DNA of 64,000 nucleotides from JAMXLO01 sp963832895 (GTDB taxonomy: Bacteria > Pseudomonadota > Alphaproteobacteria > Acetobacterales > Acetobacteraceae), in contig CAWHVQ010000024.1 of the NCBI GenBank assembly GCA_963832895.1, forward strand, positions 280,719 to 344,718, read 5' to 3'. The notes below the pieces were generated by a model. That model saw nothing but the letters and a program-made list of their open reading frames with translations, was not told the origin of the DNA and did no database searches. The first letter of the stretch is position 1; every line of letters begins with the position of its first letter. Shown in pieces: positions 18,283 to 26,589 of this stretch. The translations under genes and the position numbers were made by a program.

Positions 18283-18960
18283 ATGACCGCCGCTCCCATC
18301 CATCTCGCCGGGGAGCGGCTGATGCTGGACCCGGCAGGTGCGCTGCACTGGCCTGCCGCCGGTCTGCTGGCGGTATCGGACCTCCATCTGGAGAAAGGCT
18401 CCTCCTACGCCCGCCACGGCCAGTTCCTGCCACCCTGGGACACCCACAGCACGCTGGATCGCCTCACCTTGCTGCTCCGCCGCTATCGGCCGCGCCTGGT
18501 GGTGGCCCTCGGCGACAGCTTCCACGATACCGACGGCTCCGACCGCCTCCCCGCCAGCGAGCTCTCGCGCCTTCGCGCCATGACCGAGGCGCATCGTTTC
18601 ATCTGGGTCCAGGGCAACCACGATCCCTCACCGCCGCGCGACGTCGGCGGCGAATGGGTCGGGGAGTTCACCTCCGCGACCCTGTTCTTCCGCCATCAGG
18701 CCAGGTCCGACACGCAGGCCGAGGTCTGCGGCCACCACCATCCCAAAGCGGCGGTCCCGGCGCGCGGCGGCAGCGTGAGCCGCCCTTGCTTCGTCAGCGG
18801 TGCCCGCCGCCTGATGATGCCCGCGTTCGGGGCCTACACAGGCGGCCTGGACGTACGCGATCCGGCAATCGCGCGGCTGTTCCCGCGCGGCGGCCGCGTA
18901 TTCCTGCTGGGCAAGGAGCGTCTGTTCAGCTTCACGCTGGCGACATTGCGTTCCGGCTGA
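18283..18960 (+). CDS. pdeM: Ligase-associated DNA damage response endonuclease PdeM
   Basis: 225 residues from the ATG at 18283 (the frame is open upstream into the helicase and the repeat, but MTAAPIHLAGERLMLDP matches the family N-terminus). Calcineurin-like phosphoesterase motifs are in order: SDLHLEKG, GDSFHD, GNHD and CGHHHP, which bind two metals. Family members are expected to act as nuclease or phosphoesterase partners of the upstream helicase in DNA repair. Gene order helicase-PdeM supports the call. The REP-like element separates the two genes but they may still be co-transcribed. Confidence 0.88.
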   Translation: MTAAPIHLAGERLMLDPAGALHWPAAGLLAVSDLHLEKGSSYARHGQFLPPWDTHSTLDRLTLLLRRYRPRLVVALGDSFHDTDGSDRLPASELSRLRAMTEAHRFIWVQGNHDPSPPRDVGGEWVGEFTSATLFFRHQARSDTQAEVCGHHHPKAAVPARGGSVSRPCFVSGARRLMMPAFGAYTGGLDVRDPAIARLFPRGGRVFLLGKERLFSFTLATLRSG

Positions 18961-18983
18961 CCTGGCAGCAGGCTGGCGGCGAC

Positions 18984-19661
18984 ATGGCGGTTCGATCAAT
19001 CCCGCAGGATACGCCCATCCGGGTGGTGGGTGACGTGCATGGCGAAGCCGTTGCATTTGGCTACGCGGCCGCCACTGACCGCTTCGTGGTGCAGCTCGGC
19101 GACCTCACTGATTACGGACCCGACAACGCCGGCACGCTACGCATCATGTTCCGCCTGATCGATGAAGGCCGCGGACTGTTCCTGCTGGGCAATCATGATC
19201 TGAAGCTGGCACGCTTTCTTGCCGGCCATCCGGTCCGCAACGAGACGACCCTGAACGCCACGCTGGCGCAGCTCGATGATGAGCTGCGCCAGCGGGTGGT
19301 GGCCGAGGTCGCCAGCGCTCCCGCCTGGCTGCGCCGCAGCGGCGAGGTTTTCGTCCACGGCGGCTTCCACACGGCGATGCTGGAGACGCCCGCGCCCGAG
19401 CACAATCTCGATCGCGCGCACGGCGTGGCGGCGCGCGCTCTGTACGGCGAGCCCACCGGACGTACCCAACCCGACGGCTACCCGGAGCGCAGCCTGCGCT
19501 GGGTGGACCGCATCCCCGGCGGGATCACCGTATATTGTGGGCACGATCGGCGCAGCACCGATGGGCGTCCCTACATCCGACGGGGAGCCTCCGGCGGATC
19601 GGCGGTGTTCCTCGATACTGGCGCGGGCAAAGGAGGACATCTGTCGTGGATCGATCTGTGA
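18984..19661 (+). CDS. Metallophosphoesterase (PrpE/ApaH-like)
   Basis: 225 residues from the ATG at 18984. Calcineurin-type motifs: GDVHG near 12, GDLTDYG near 38, GNHDLKL near 65, VHGGF near 121 and CGHDRR near 186. The arrangement suits the PPP-like phosphatases that include diadenosine tetraphosphatase PrpE/ApaH; the substrate cannot be told from sequence. It starts 23 bases after pdeM, so the repair pair and this gene may share a transcript. The end overlaps the start of the next gene. Confidence 0.8.
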   Translation: MAVRSIPQDTPIRVVGDVHGEAVAFGYAAATDRFVVQLGDLTDYGPDNAGTLRIMFRLIDEGRGLFLLGNHDLKLARFLAGHPVRNETTLNATLAQLDDELRQRVVAEVASAPAWLRRSGEVFVHGGFHTAMLETPAPEHNLDRAHGVAARALYGEPTGRTQPDGYPERSLRWVDRIPGGITVYCGHDRRSTDGRPYIRRGASGGSAVFLDTGAGKGGHLSWIDL

Positions 19662-20356
19662 GCGTCGCACTTGTAACCGGCGGCGCACACGGCATTGGTG
19701 CCGCGATCGCGGCACGGCTCGCGAGCGACGGCTGGCACGTCGTCATCGCCGACATGGATCGGAACGGAACGGCGCCATCCGGCGGGCGATACGTGGTGTG
19801 CGACGTTGCCGACGAGGCGTCAGTGGGTGGGCTGCTGGGTGACGTGGCGGCACATGAAGCCAGGCTCGATGCGCTGGTCTGCAATGCCGGGATCAATATC
19901 CGCAAGCCGATCGCGCGGCTTACGCTGGCGGAATGGTCGCGGGTGATCGGCACCAACCTTACCAGCACGTTCCTGCTGACGCGCGCGGGCCAGACGATGC
20001 TGCATGCGGCCAACGGCTCCGTAGTGACGATTGCATCGACGCGCGCCCACATGTCGGAAGCCGACACCGAAGCCTATGCCGCGTCGAAGGGAGGGCTGGT
20101 CGCCCTGACGCACGCGCTTTCGATCAGCCTCGCGCCCGAAATTCGGGTGAACTGCATCAGCCCGGGATGGATCTTCAACAAGGGCGATCCACCGCGCACG
20201 GAGGATCACGCGTTCCATCCCGCGGGACGTGTCGGCACGCCACAGGACATCGCCGCTCTCACAGCGTTCCTGGTGGGGCCGGAGAGTGGCTTCATCACCG
20301 GTGCCGAGTTCATTGTCGACGGTGGCGTGACCCGGAAGATGATCTACCCGGAATAA
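19646..20356 (+). CDS. Short-chain dehydrogenase/reductase (SDR)
   Basis: 236 residues. I choose the GTG at 19646 because AAGGAGG sits 9 bases upstream and 'VSVALVTGGAHGIGAA' follows directly; a longer frame to 19535 lies inside the previous gene. The Rossmann motif TGGAHGIG binds NAD(P), 'CNAGI' is the NNAG equivalent, and the active site is Ser in 'TIASTRAH' with 'YAASKGG' (Tyr and Lys). The substrate is unknown. It overlaps the upstream phosphatase by 16 bases and converges on the DUF692 gene four bases later. Confidence 0.85.
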   Translation: MDRSVSVALVTGGAHGIGAAIAARLASDGWHVVIADMDRNGTAPSGGRYVVCDVADEASVGGLLGDVAAHEARLDALVCNAGINIRKPIARLTLAEWSRVIGTNLTSTFLLTRAGQTMLHAANGSVVTIASTRAHMSEADTEAYAASKGGLVALTHALSISLAPEIRVNCISPGWIFNKGDPPRTEDHAFHPAGRVGTPQDIAALTAFLVGPESGFITGAEFIVDGGVTRKMIYPE

Positions 20357-20359
20357 TCG

Positions 20360-21704
20360 TCAGGCACTGCGTATGATCTGCACGAGCAAGGCCCGGTCGC
20401 TGGCAATGTCCTCATCCAGGCCCGCTATCGAGAGATCCGCACCGCTGACAAAGTCCAGGAACGTCCAGGCATCTTCGATGATCGAATAGGCGGGGGTCGC
20501 CTGGCGCCAGAAATCCGCGAGCAATGCACGTGTGCGAGCCTCCCCCCGACGCCGCAGAAGTGAGCGGATTGTCCGCGGCGCAGAGTCGACCAGCGAACTC
20601 GCCCGCGTCTCTCGTGAATAAGTCCGGTAAAGCCCCAGCGGAATTTCGGCCGAGCGAACCCAATCAGCGAATTCCGCCGGCAGCTCGGGTATGGCGGTCT
20701 CGGTCACTGCCGCGCCAAGCGCCATTTCCCACATGTCAGGTGTGACCATGTCCGCCAACTCAGCCGGTTCGATGGCATCTGAACGATCAAGAGCCCGGCA
20801 GCCGTTCGATGCGTGCGCCAGCCAAAGGTCGTTGAGCTCACCAAGCATCGTACCGATCGGCGCCAGGCCGACTGCAGCGATGTAATCGGGAATGATTTCG
20901 AATATGATCGCGCGCAGCGCCGGTAGCTGCGGGACGATGCTCGCGACGATCTCCATCAAGGCCGGTTCCACCAGACCGGAATGGGCATCGACCCAGAAGC
21001 CGCCGGCCGCTTCTCCGCCGGCCAGGTGAATCTCCCAGACCCGCTCGAGCGGTATCGAATTGCAAAACTCGGCCACGCTCTGGCGCCCGTTGCGCTCGTT
21101 GCACAACAGGTTGTGCAAATCCAATAATATGCCGCAATCCGCTGCCTCGGCGACCTCGGCCGCGAATGCGCCATCCGGCATTTCTCCCGGCCGCCTGGGC
21201 AGGTAGCTGACCGGCACCTCGAATGCGACAGGGACTTCGGTCGTCACGCGACGGCGGCGGATCTGCTCGGCCGCAATCTCGACGCCGCGCCGGCATTGCG
21301 AAGGCGGCAGAAAGAAGCCCGTACCTGACCACCCGATCCGCACCGCTCGCGCCAGAAACCACAAATTGATTGAAGCTCAGGTGATCGCTGATCCAGGCCG
21401 GTTGCAATGCCGCGATATCACCAGCGAGCGCTTCGCGATGGCTCGCGGTCTGCATCGCGCTGCCACCGAACGGTGCGCCGACACCGTGGAGCAGCTTAGG
21501 CTGCGGCAAATGCCCGAGCGTTGCGGGAAGCCGCGACATGAAGCCTGAGGACTTCATGTCGCGGGGTACCCAGAATGTCTCTGGTTCGGCTTCGATCACG
21601 TGCACGAGACCCTCACCGGGACGACACAGCGGATCGAGCTCCGGCCACCAGACCAGGCCGACACCTGCCCCCGATCCAATAGGGTGTTCGCGCGAAAATC
21701 TCAT
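20360..21704 (-). CDS. DUF692 / MNIO peptide-modifying enzyme with extra C-terminal domain (one frameshift)
   Basis: Starts at the ATG at 21704, overlapping the precursor-like gene's stop (ATGA). N-terminal part: 'GVGLVWWPELDPL', 'LLHGVGAPFGGS' and 'AWISDHLSF' match the first half of DUF692. The second half continues in another frame: 'AFEVPVSYLPRR', 'CGILLDLHNLLCNERN', 'WEIHLAG' and 'DAHSG', carrying the Asp/His/Glu iron-ligand regions of multinuclear non-heme iron oxidases. The span is 1,345 bases, one too many; the break lies at about 21,310-21,350. About 150 residues follow the barrel; 'IPLGLYRTYSRETRASSLVDSAPRT' faintly resembles the DUF2063-type partner proteins of other MNIO loci. Known MNIOs oxidise Cys or Asp residues in peptides. 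Confidence 0.8.
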
Positions 21705-21922
21705 GTCGTCTGCATCGTGATTTCGACGTCCGAAACTGTCAGCCGATCGCGGCGGCGAGAGTTCGAAAATACCGGCCGGCCGACCGAGGCGCAGGTTTGG
21801 CAGCACACGCCGCCGCGGACACTGTTGAGGCCGCCCGCAACCTGTTTCACCAGTTCGGCGGTTAACGCGAGGGGAGCGTCCGGATCGACGTCCGGACACC
21901 TTGTCGTAGCTTGGTCTTTCAT
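21701..21922 (-). CDS. Candidate RiPP precursor peptide with double-glycine leader
   Basis: 73 residues. The ATG at 21922 follows AGGAGAAGGAA on the minus strand. Residues 15-31 contain PDAPLALTAELVKQVAGG, close to the LTxEELxxVAGG leader used by several peptide families exported by Cys-peptidase ABC transporters. The presumed core after Gly31 holds GGVCCQTC (Cys 40, 41, 44) and a basic RRRDR stretch. The stop overlaps the start of the DUF692 enzyme (ATGA), so the two are translationally coupled. MNIO enzymes modify Cys-containing peptides, which makes this the likely substrate. No exporter or peptidase is visible beside it. Confidence 0.7.
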   Translation of the reverse strand: MKDQATTRCPDVDPDAPLALTAELVKQVAGGLNSVRGGVCCQTCASVGRPVFSNSRRRDRLTVSDVEITMQTT

Positions 21923-22222
21923 GAGTAGGTTCCTTCTCCTGATTGTTACAGACAACGAATTTCGATTGAAATCCGTCGGCGACCGGTCAGCACGCTCTCG
22001 CCGAACCTGGACGCAAGCGAAACATTAGTGAGAAAGCCCGCCGACGCTATGAGGCAACTCACAGGCGTACGAGCGGATCGCCGCTGCCCGCAGCATGGCG
22101 GCCGGTTTATATGTTGCGTGTCTCCGTCGCATGCTTTACGCATTTGATATTCGACAGGGAAGCGGCGAAACGCCGCACCGACGTGAACCAGCAGTAACAC
22201 GGCGGCGAGAGGGACGGCGACG
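21923..22222. promoter_or_regulatory. Divergent promoter region with a palindrome
   Basis: About 300 bases between the precursor gene (minus) and the MFS gene (plus). ATTTC-gatt-GAAAT at 21959-21972 is a perfect 5-4-5 palindrome about 40 bases upstream of the precursor start and could be an operator. No gene seen. Confidence 0.35.
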
Positions 22223-23564
22223 ATGGCGGAGACATCATTCTCGGCGGTCGAGCACGCTTTGGAAAACCAGCCGGTCGGCGCTTTGCAGATCCGCGTGGCA
22301 ATCATCTGCGGCCTCATTCAGATGTGCGACGGCTACGACGTCGGTTCGATCGGCTGGTCGGTGCCGTCGTTGACCCACGCCTGGCATGTCGCGCCGTCGG
22401 CGTTTGCACTGGCCTTTCTGTGGTCGAACATCGGCGTCATGGCGGGGGCATTGCTTGCCGGACCGATTGGCGACCGCTTCGGGCGCAAACCGCTGCTGAT
22501 GATGAGCGTGACTCTCTTCGGCATCGCTTCGCTGGCGAGCGCCGTCGCCCCTTCGCTCGGTTTCCTTGCGGGGACTCGCTTCTTCACCGGCGCCGGCATT
22601 GCCGGGGGTTTTGCTGGAACGGTGGCGCTGACCGGCGACTACACGCCGCAGCGACTGCGCGCGATGATGATCATGTTGACCTTTACCGGTGCGCCACTCG
22701 GCGGCTTCGTCGGCGGTCAGGTCGTCTCCCTGCTGCTAAGCCAAGGATTCGGCTGGCCGATCATCTTCGTCATCGGCGGCGCCTTCCCGCTGGTGCTGCT
22801 GGCAATCACGGCGCTATGGCTTCCTGAGTCGCCGCGTTTTCTCGCCGCTCGGGTGAACCTCGCACCGAACCAGCGCGCGTTGCTGCAACGACTCGCCATT
22901 GCGCCCTCGCCGGGAGAGTCGCATGCGATCGACTTCGCATCGGGCAATCCGCTCAAGCTGCTGTTCGGCGAGGGTTTCGCGCTGCAGACAACCCTTCTGT
23001 GGATCATCTTCTTTTGCAGTCTCCTGGACCTGTTCCTGTTCGTCTTCTGGCTGCCGGAAGTTTTGCACCTGGGTGGCCTGACACCGGCCCAGTCGGTCTT
23101 TGGGTCGAGCCTCTTTGGCCTCGGTGGAATCGTCGCCGTGCTCTATCTCGGTTGGGCGATAGATCGCCTCGGCGCGCGTCGGTCACTTGCGGTGCACTTT
23201 GCCGTGGGCATCGTGTTCATTGCGCTGATTGCGCTTGCGGCTTTGCCCTACTTTGCATTGCTTGCCGTGGTGTTCCTGTCCGGAACGACGGGTACTCGGC
23301 AGCCAGACCGGTCTGAACGCGGCATGCGGCAAGCTCTATCCGGCACGCATGCGCACGCGCGGCTATGGGTTCGCGACCGGCGTCGGACGATTGGGCGGCA
23401 TCGCCGCCGCCCCGCTCGGCGGCTTCCTGCTGGCCCGCGGATTACCACCGACCTTTGTCTTTCTGTCCGCATGTCTATTCGCAGCGATCGCCGCCGTAGC
23501 AACCGCGCTTCTCGCGCTGCCCGGCAGGCAGCCGAGTGCCAGCGGGGTGATCGAGGCGACGTAG
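22223..23564 (+). CDS. MFS transporter, aromatic-acid (AAHS) type, one frameshift
   Basis: Spans 1,342 bases (one extra). N-terminal frame: 'MCDGYDVGSIGWSVPSL' in the first helix (the D-Y-D motif of AAHS transporters), 'GPIGDRFGRKPLLM' between helices 2 and 3, and 'WLPESPRFL' after helix 6. After about 23,295 the correct frame changes and reads 'SQTGLNAACGKLYPARMRTRGYGFATGVGRLGG', the conserved second-half signature, then the last helix pair to the stop at 23,564. Likely substrate class: aromatic or other organic acids by proton symport in the inner membrane. Its position opposite the RiPP-like pair may be chance. Confidence 0.8.
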
Positions 23565-23606
23565 TTTATGGCGCCAAGCTTTGTAGCGGCACCTTTGGCT
23601 ACCGAC

Positions 23607-25373
23607 TTAGAGGTCGAGTTCAACGGCAGTCTTTGGCGTTGCGCAGCAGATAAGCGCATTGCCTTCGGCTGGCGGGTCCAACGGCTCTGGCGCGTAGGCG
23701 AGCTCGCCTTCGACCAAACCGCTCTCGCAGTTGTGGCATACACCCGATCGGCAGGACCAACGAACGGGAACTTCGCAGGCTTCCGCCAATTCGAGCAGGC
23801 TGCCGAAGCGGGAGTCCCATGACACCGCCAGACCGCTTCGCATGAACGTCACCATGGGTCCGCCGCCCGCAGGACCGTCAGGACGATGAGGCAAGGCTGC
23901 GGCGACGCGGGAAATGCCGGGCGTGAGGGTTGACGCGGGCCCGAACACTTCGACGTGGACCCTTGGCCAAGGAATGCCCCACGCTGCCAAACCCTTCTGG
24001 AAATCCTCGAGGAAGGCGGGCGGACCGCACAGGTAGAAATCAGCGTCCTGGCCGATCCCGAGTTCGCGGAGCAGCTGGAGCGAGAGATGGCCCGGTCGAT
24101 CGAAGTCCTGGCCGAGCATGTCTGCCGGTGCCGGCCGACTGTAGATAACGCAGCGATGCGACGCGCGGAGCGCAACGAGCAGATCGTCCGCCTCCTTGGC
24201 AAACGGATGGTGCGCCCGATCGCGGGCTGAATGCAGCCACCAAACCGGCCGAGACGCCACGGCGTTTGTAGCAGCCGCACCATGCAACATAGCCAGCATG
24301 GGCGTGACGCCAACACCGGCGCTGATAAGGACGACGGGAGTGGCACCAGCAGCGAGCGTGAACGAGCCACGAGGAGCGCTGATCTCCAGGCGACTGCCTG
24401 CCCGTACATGTTCGTGGAGAAAGCCGCTTGCGAGGCCGCGCTCGTTCTTGACGGCAATCCGATAAGTGGCAAGGCCGGGCGGACCGCACAGCGAATAGCT
24501 TCGCGCGACAGCAGGAGCATCCGGGCTCGGCCTCATGCGGACGATAATGTGTTGGCCGGGTGATGCCGATGGTAGCGGCGAACCATCTTCGCCAGCGAAC
24601 ACGAACGATCGGACGTCCGCGCTTTCCTCGCGCGAAGCAACGACCACAACCGGGCGGAAGCCACGCCACGCAGGGGGCGCCGACGCGCCGAGTCCGAGGC
24701 CGGCATTGCCCGTAGTGCCTCCCGCTTCGGCAGCGGTAAGCAGCGCCTGCATCGAACCTTGCCAGTCTTTGCTCAGCGCTGGAATTCGGACTGCGCGGCG
24801 CAAGGCTTCGAGCGGGTGCTCCGCCGAATATAGCAGCGCATCGATCTCGGCGACCGTCATTCGCTCGGGGCCGTCAGAGAGCTTCTCGATCCGATCGCCG
24901 GCGCCGATCTCGCCTTCCTGGATCACGCGGAAATAAAAGCCGGGCCGGCGGTGCGCAACCAGCAGCGCCGCTATCTCCGGGTGGTGCAGCCTGATGCCGA
25001 CCCGGTAGCAGGTGTCGCGTGGCTGGCTGACCTCGACGACGGCGCCGCCGATCCTGAAGCGATCGCCGATACAGACCTCGTTATCGGCGAGGCCCTCCAC
25101 TGTGAGGTTCTCGCCGAAATTCCCGGCCATGAGATCCGACCTCCCCAGATAGCTCGCCCAGTGGCGGTAGGAATCGAGCTGGTAGACCATAATCGCGCGT
25201 TGCTCTCCGCCATGGCCACGGAGGTCCCCTTGGCCGTCGCCATCGAGATTTAGCCGGCGGGCGAAAATCCTCCCCGTCACGGGCGTCTTCCAGACCGCCG
25301 TCCGGACAGTCCTGCCTTGCCATGCGACGTCCCGAGGAAGGCCGACATTGACCGAAACGATTGTGCCGATCAT
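23607..25373 (-). CDS. MOSC domain fused to ferredoxin/flavodoxin reductase-type oxidoreductase with 2Fe-2S domain
   Basis: 588 residues in three parts. Residues 1-165 are a MOSC domain of YiiM type ('GDLRGHGGEQRAIMVYQLDSYRHW', 'GNFGENLTVEGL', and the Cys in 'QPRDTCYRVG'). Residues ~240-470 are an FAD/NAD(P)-binding reductase ('ARSYSLCGPPG' for FAD, 'LISAGVGVTPMLAML' and 'FYLCGPPAF' for the nicotinamide side). The C-terminal ~85 residues are a plant-type 2Fe-2S ferredoxin with 'CRSGVCHNC' and a distal Cys. A self-contained electron chain feeding a molybdenum-cofactor-type N-hydroxylate or related reductase is a reasonable inference; the substrate is unknown. Confidence 0.88.
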   Translation of the reverse strand: MIGTIVSVNVGLPRDVAWQGRTVRTAVWKTPVTGRIFARRLNLDGDGQGDLRGHGGEQRAIMVYQLDSYRHWASYLGRSDLMAGNFGENLTVEGLADNEVCIGDRFRIGGAVVEVSQPRDTCYRVGIRLHHPEIAALLVAHRRPGFYFRVIQEGEIGAGDRIEKLSDGPERMTVAEIDALLYSAEHPLEALRRAVRIPALSKDWQGSMQALLTAAEAGGTTGNAGLGLGASAPPAWRGFRPVVVVASREESADVRSFVFAGEDGSPLPSASPGQHIIVRMRPSPDAPAVARSYSLCGPPGLATYRIAVKNERGLASGFLHEHVRAGSRLEISAPRGSFTLAAGATPVVLISAGVGVTPMLAMLHGAAATNAVASRPVWWLHSARDRAHHPFAKEADDLLVALRASHRCVIYSRPAPADMLGQDFDRPGHLSLQLLRELGIGQDADFYLCGPPAFLEDFQKGLAAWGIPWPRVHVEVFGPASTLTPGISRVAAALPHRPDGPAGGGPMVTFMRSGLAVSWDSRFGSLLELAEACEVPVRWSCRSGVCHNCESGLVEGELAYAPEPLDPPAEGNALICCATPKTAVELDL

Positions 25374-25403
25374 GGAATCTCCGGTGACGCGGCCGAGTTC
25401 AGT

Positions 25404-26345
25404 TCAACTGGCGCGGGGAATAAAACCAGGCACGCCGGTCGTCACCACAGTGTTGAACCGGATGTTCGTCGTGATGCCCTCTCGGATCTCCTGCATGGCG
25501 TCTTCAGGCAGGGCCGATAGCGCAAAACTCTCTTGGATGTGCCGAGGTGTGGTCGAGGTGGTCAGGAAAGCGGTACCACGCTGTACGGCCCAGGCCAGCG
25601 CAACCTGAGCAGGCGTCTTGCGGACGCGCTGCGCGATGGTTGTGATCACAGGGTTATCAAGCATTTTCGGACTCAAACCGTGTCCCAACGCCGCAAACGC
25701 CAGCAATACAATCCCGTGCTCTCGACAAAAATCGAGCAGATCCCATTCAGGCAGGTACGGATGGGATTCGACCTGCACCACGGCAGGCTTGATCCGCGCA
25801 GCCGCAACGATCTCTCGCAGCTTCTCTAACGTAACATCCGATAAGCCGATCGATTTGCACCGGCCGTCGTCAACGAGACGCTCAAGCGCCCGCCACGTCT
25901 CGACCAACGTCACTCCGCCATCATAGATTACCTGACCGCGCTCGTCCCTCGGGTCCTGCTCGTCGCCAGGACGAAAGGCAAACGGGGTATGGATAAGATA
26001 GCAATCCACATAGTCGACTTGCAGTCGCCGGCAACTCGCGTCAAAGGCGGGTTCGACCCGTTCAGGACGATGATTGGTGTTCCATAGCTTCGTGGTGACG
26101 AAGACCTCCTCCCGCCGAACCGCCCCCGCCTTGAACGCTGCCTGCAGCGCATCACCAACCGCCGCTTCATTGCGATATCGCTCCGCGCAATCGAGATGTC
26201 GAAATCCAACTTCCAATGCAATCTTCGTTGCTTGTTTGGTCGCGAGAGAATCCGGGATCAGCGTGCCAAATCCGACAGCGGGGATCGCACCGGATCCGTG
26301 GGTGAGAGGGATCCTCGTATAGCGAAGCGTATCGGACGTTGCCAT
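25404..26345 (-). CDS. Aldo/keto reductase
   Basis: 313 residues, the usual AKR length. The catalytic tetrad is visible: Asp and Tyr in 'LDCAERYRNE' near 51-56, Lys in 'VTTKLWN' near 87, and His in 'YLIHTP' near 119. NADPH-binding C-terminal features include 'TTSTTPRHIQESFAL' where many AKRs have 'IPKS'. Likely reduces aldehydes or ketones with NADPH. It lies 30 bases upstream of the MOSC-reductase gene on the same strand, so co-transcription is possible; it faces away from the EmrA-like gene. Confidence 0.85.
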   Translation of the reverse strand: MATSDTLRYTRIPLTHGSGAIPAVGFGTLIPDSLATKQATKIALEVGFRHLDCAERYRNEAAVGDALQAAFKAGAVRREEVFVTTKLWNTNHRPERVEPAFDASCRRLQVDYVDCYLIHTPFAFRPGDEQDPRDERGQVIYDGGVTLVETWRALERLVDDGRCKSIGLSDVTLEKLREIVAAARIKPAVVQVESHPYLPEWDLLDFCREHGIVLLAFAALGHGLSPKMLDNPVITTIAQRVRKTPAQVALAWAVQRGTAFLTTSTTPRHIQESFALSALPEDAMQEIREGITTNIRFNTVVTTGVPGFIPRAS

Positions 26346-26589
26346 GCTATACTCCTTTGTCCGAGGCCCTACGCTGTATCTGCGACGGATCTGTTCGATG
26401 TGGATTGCCGCATGTCAGTGTATCCGTTCCAATGACCGAGCGCCATGACGAGAGAGACTGCGGGCGCTCGTTCGAGGATGATCGCCGGACTGCGCTGATC
26501 ACTGCGGACGCCCGAGGTATCTTTTCTGCCAGGACGAGTGGTAGCATCTCCACGCCGTCCGTTTTGTCCCCTTGCGACAAGTGCCCAAC

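Noticed and set aside
20360..21704. Programmed ribosomal frameshift in the MNIO gene
   Set aside because: No clear slippery heptamer or stimulatory structure seen at the break, and similar single-base indels occur in many unrelated genes here.
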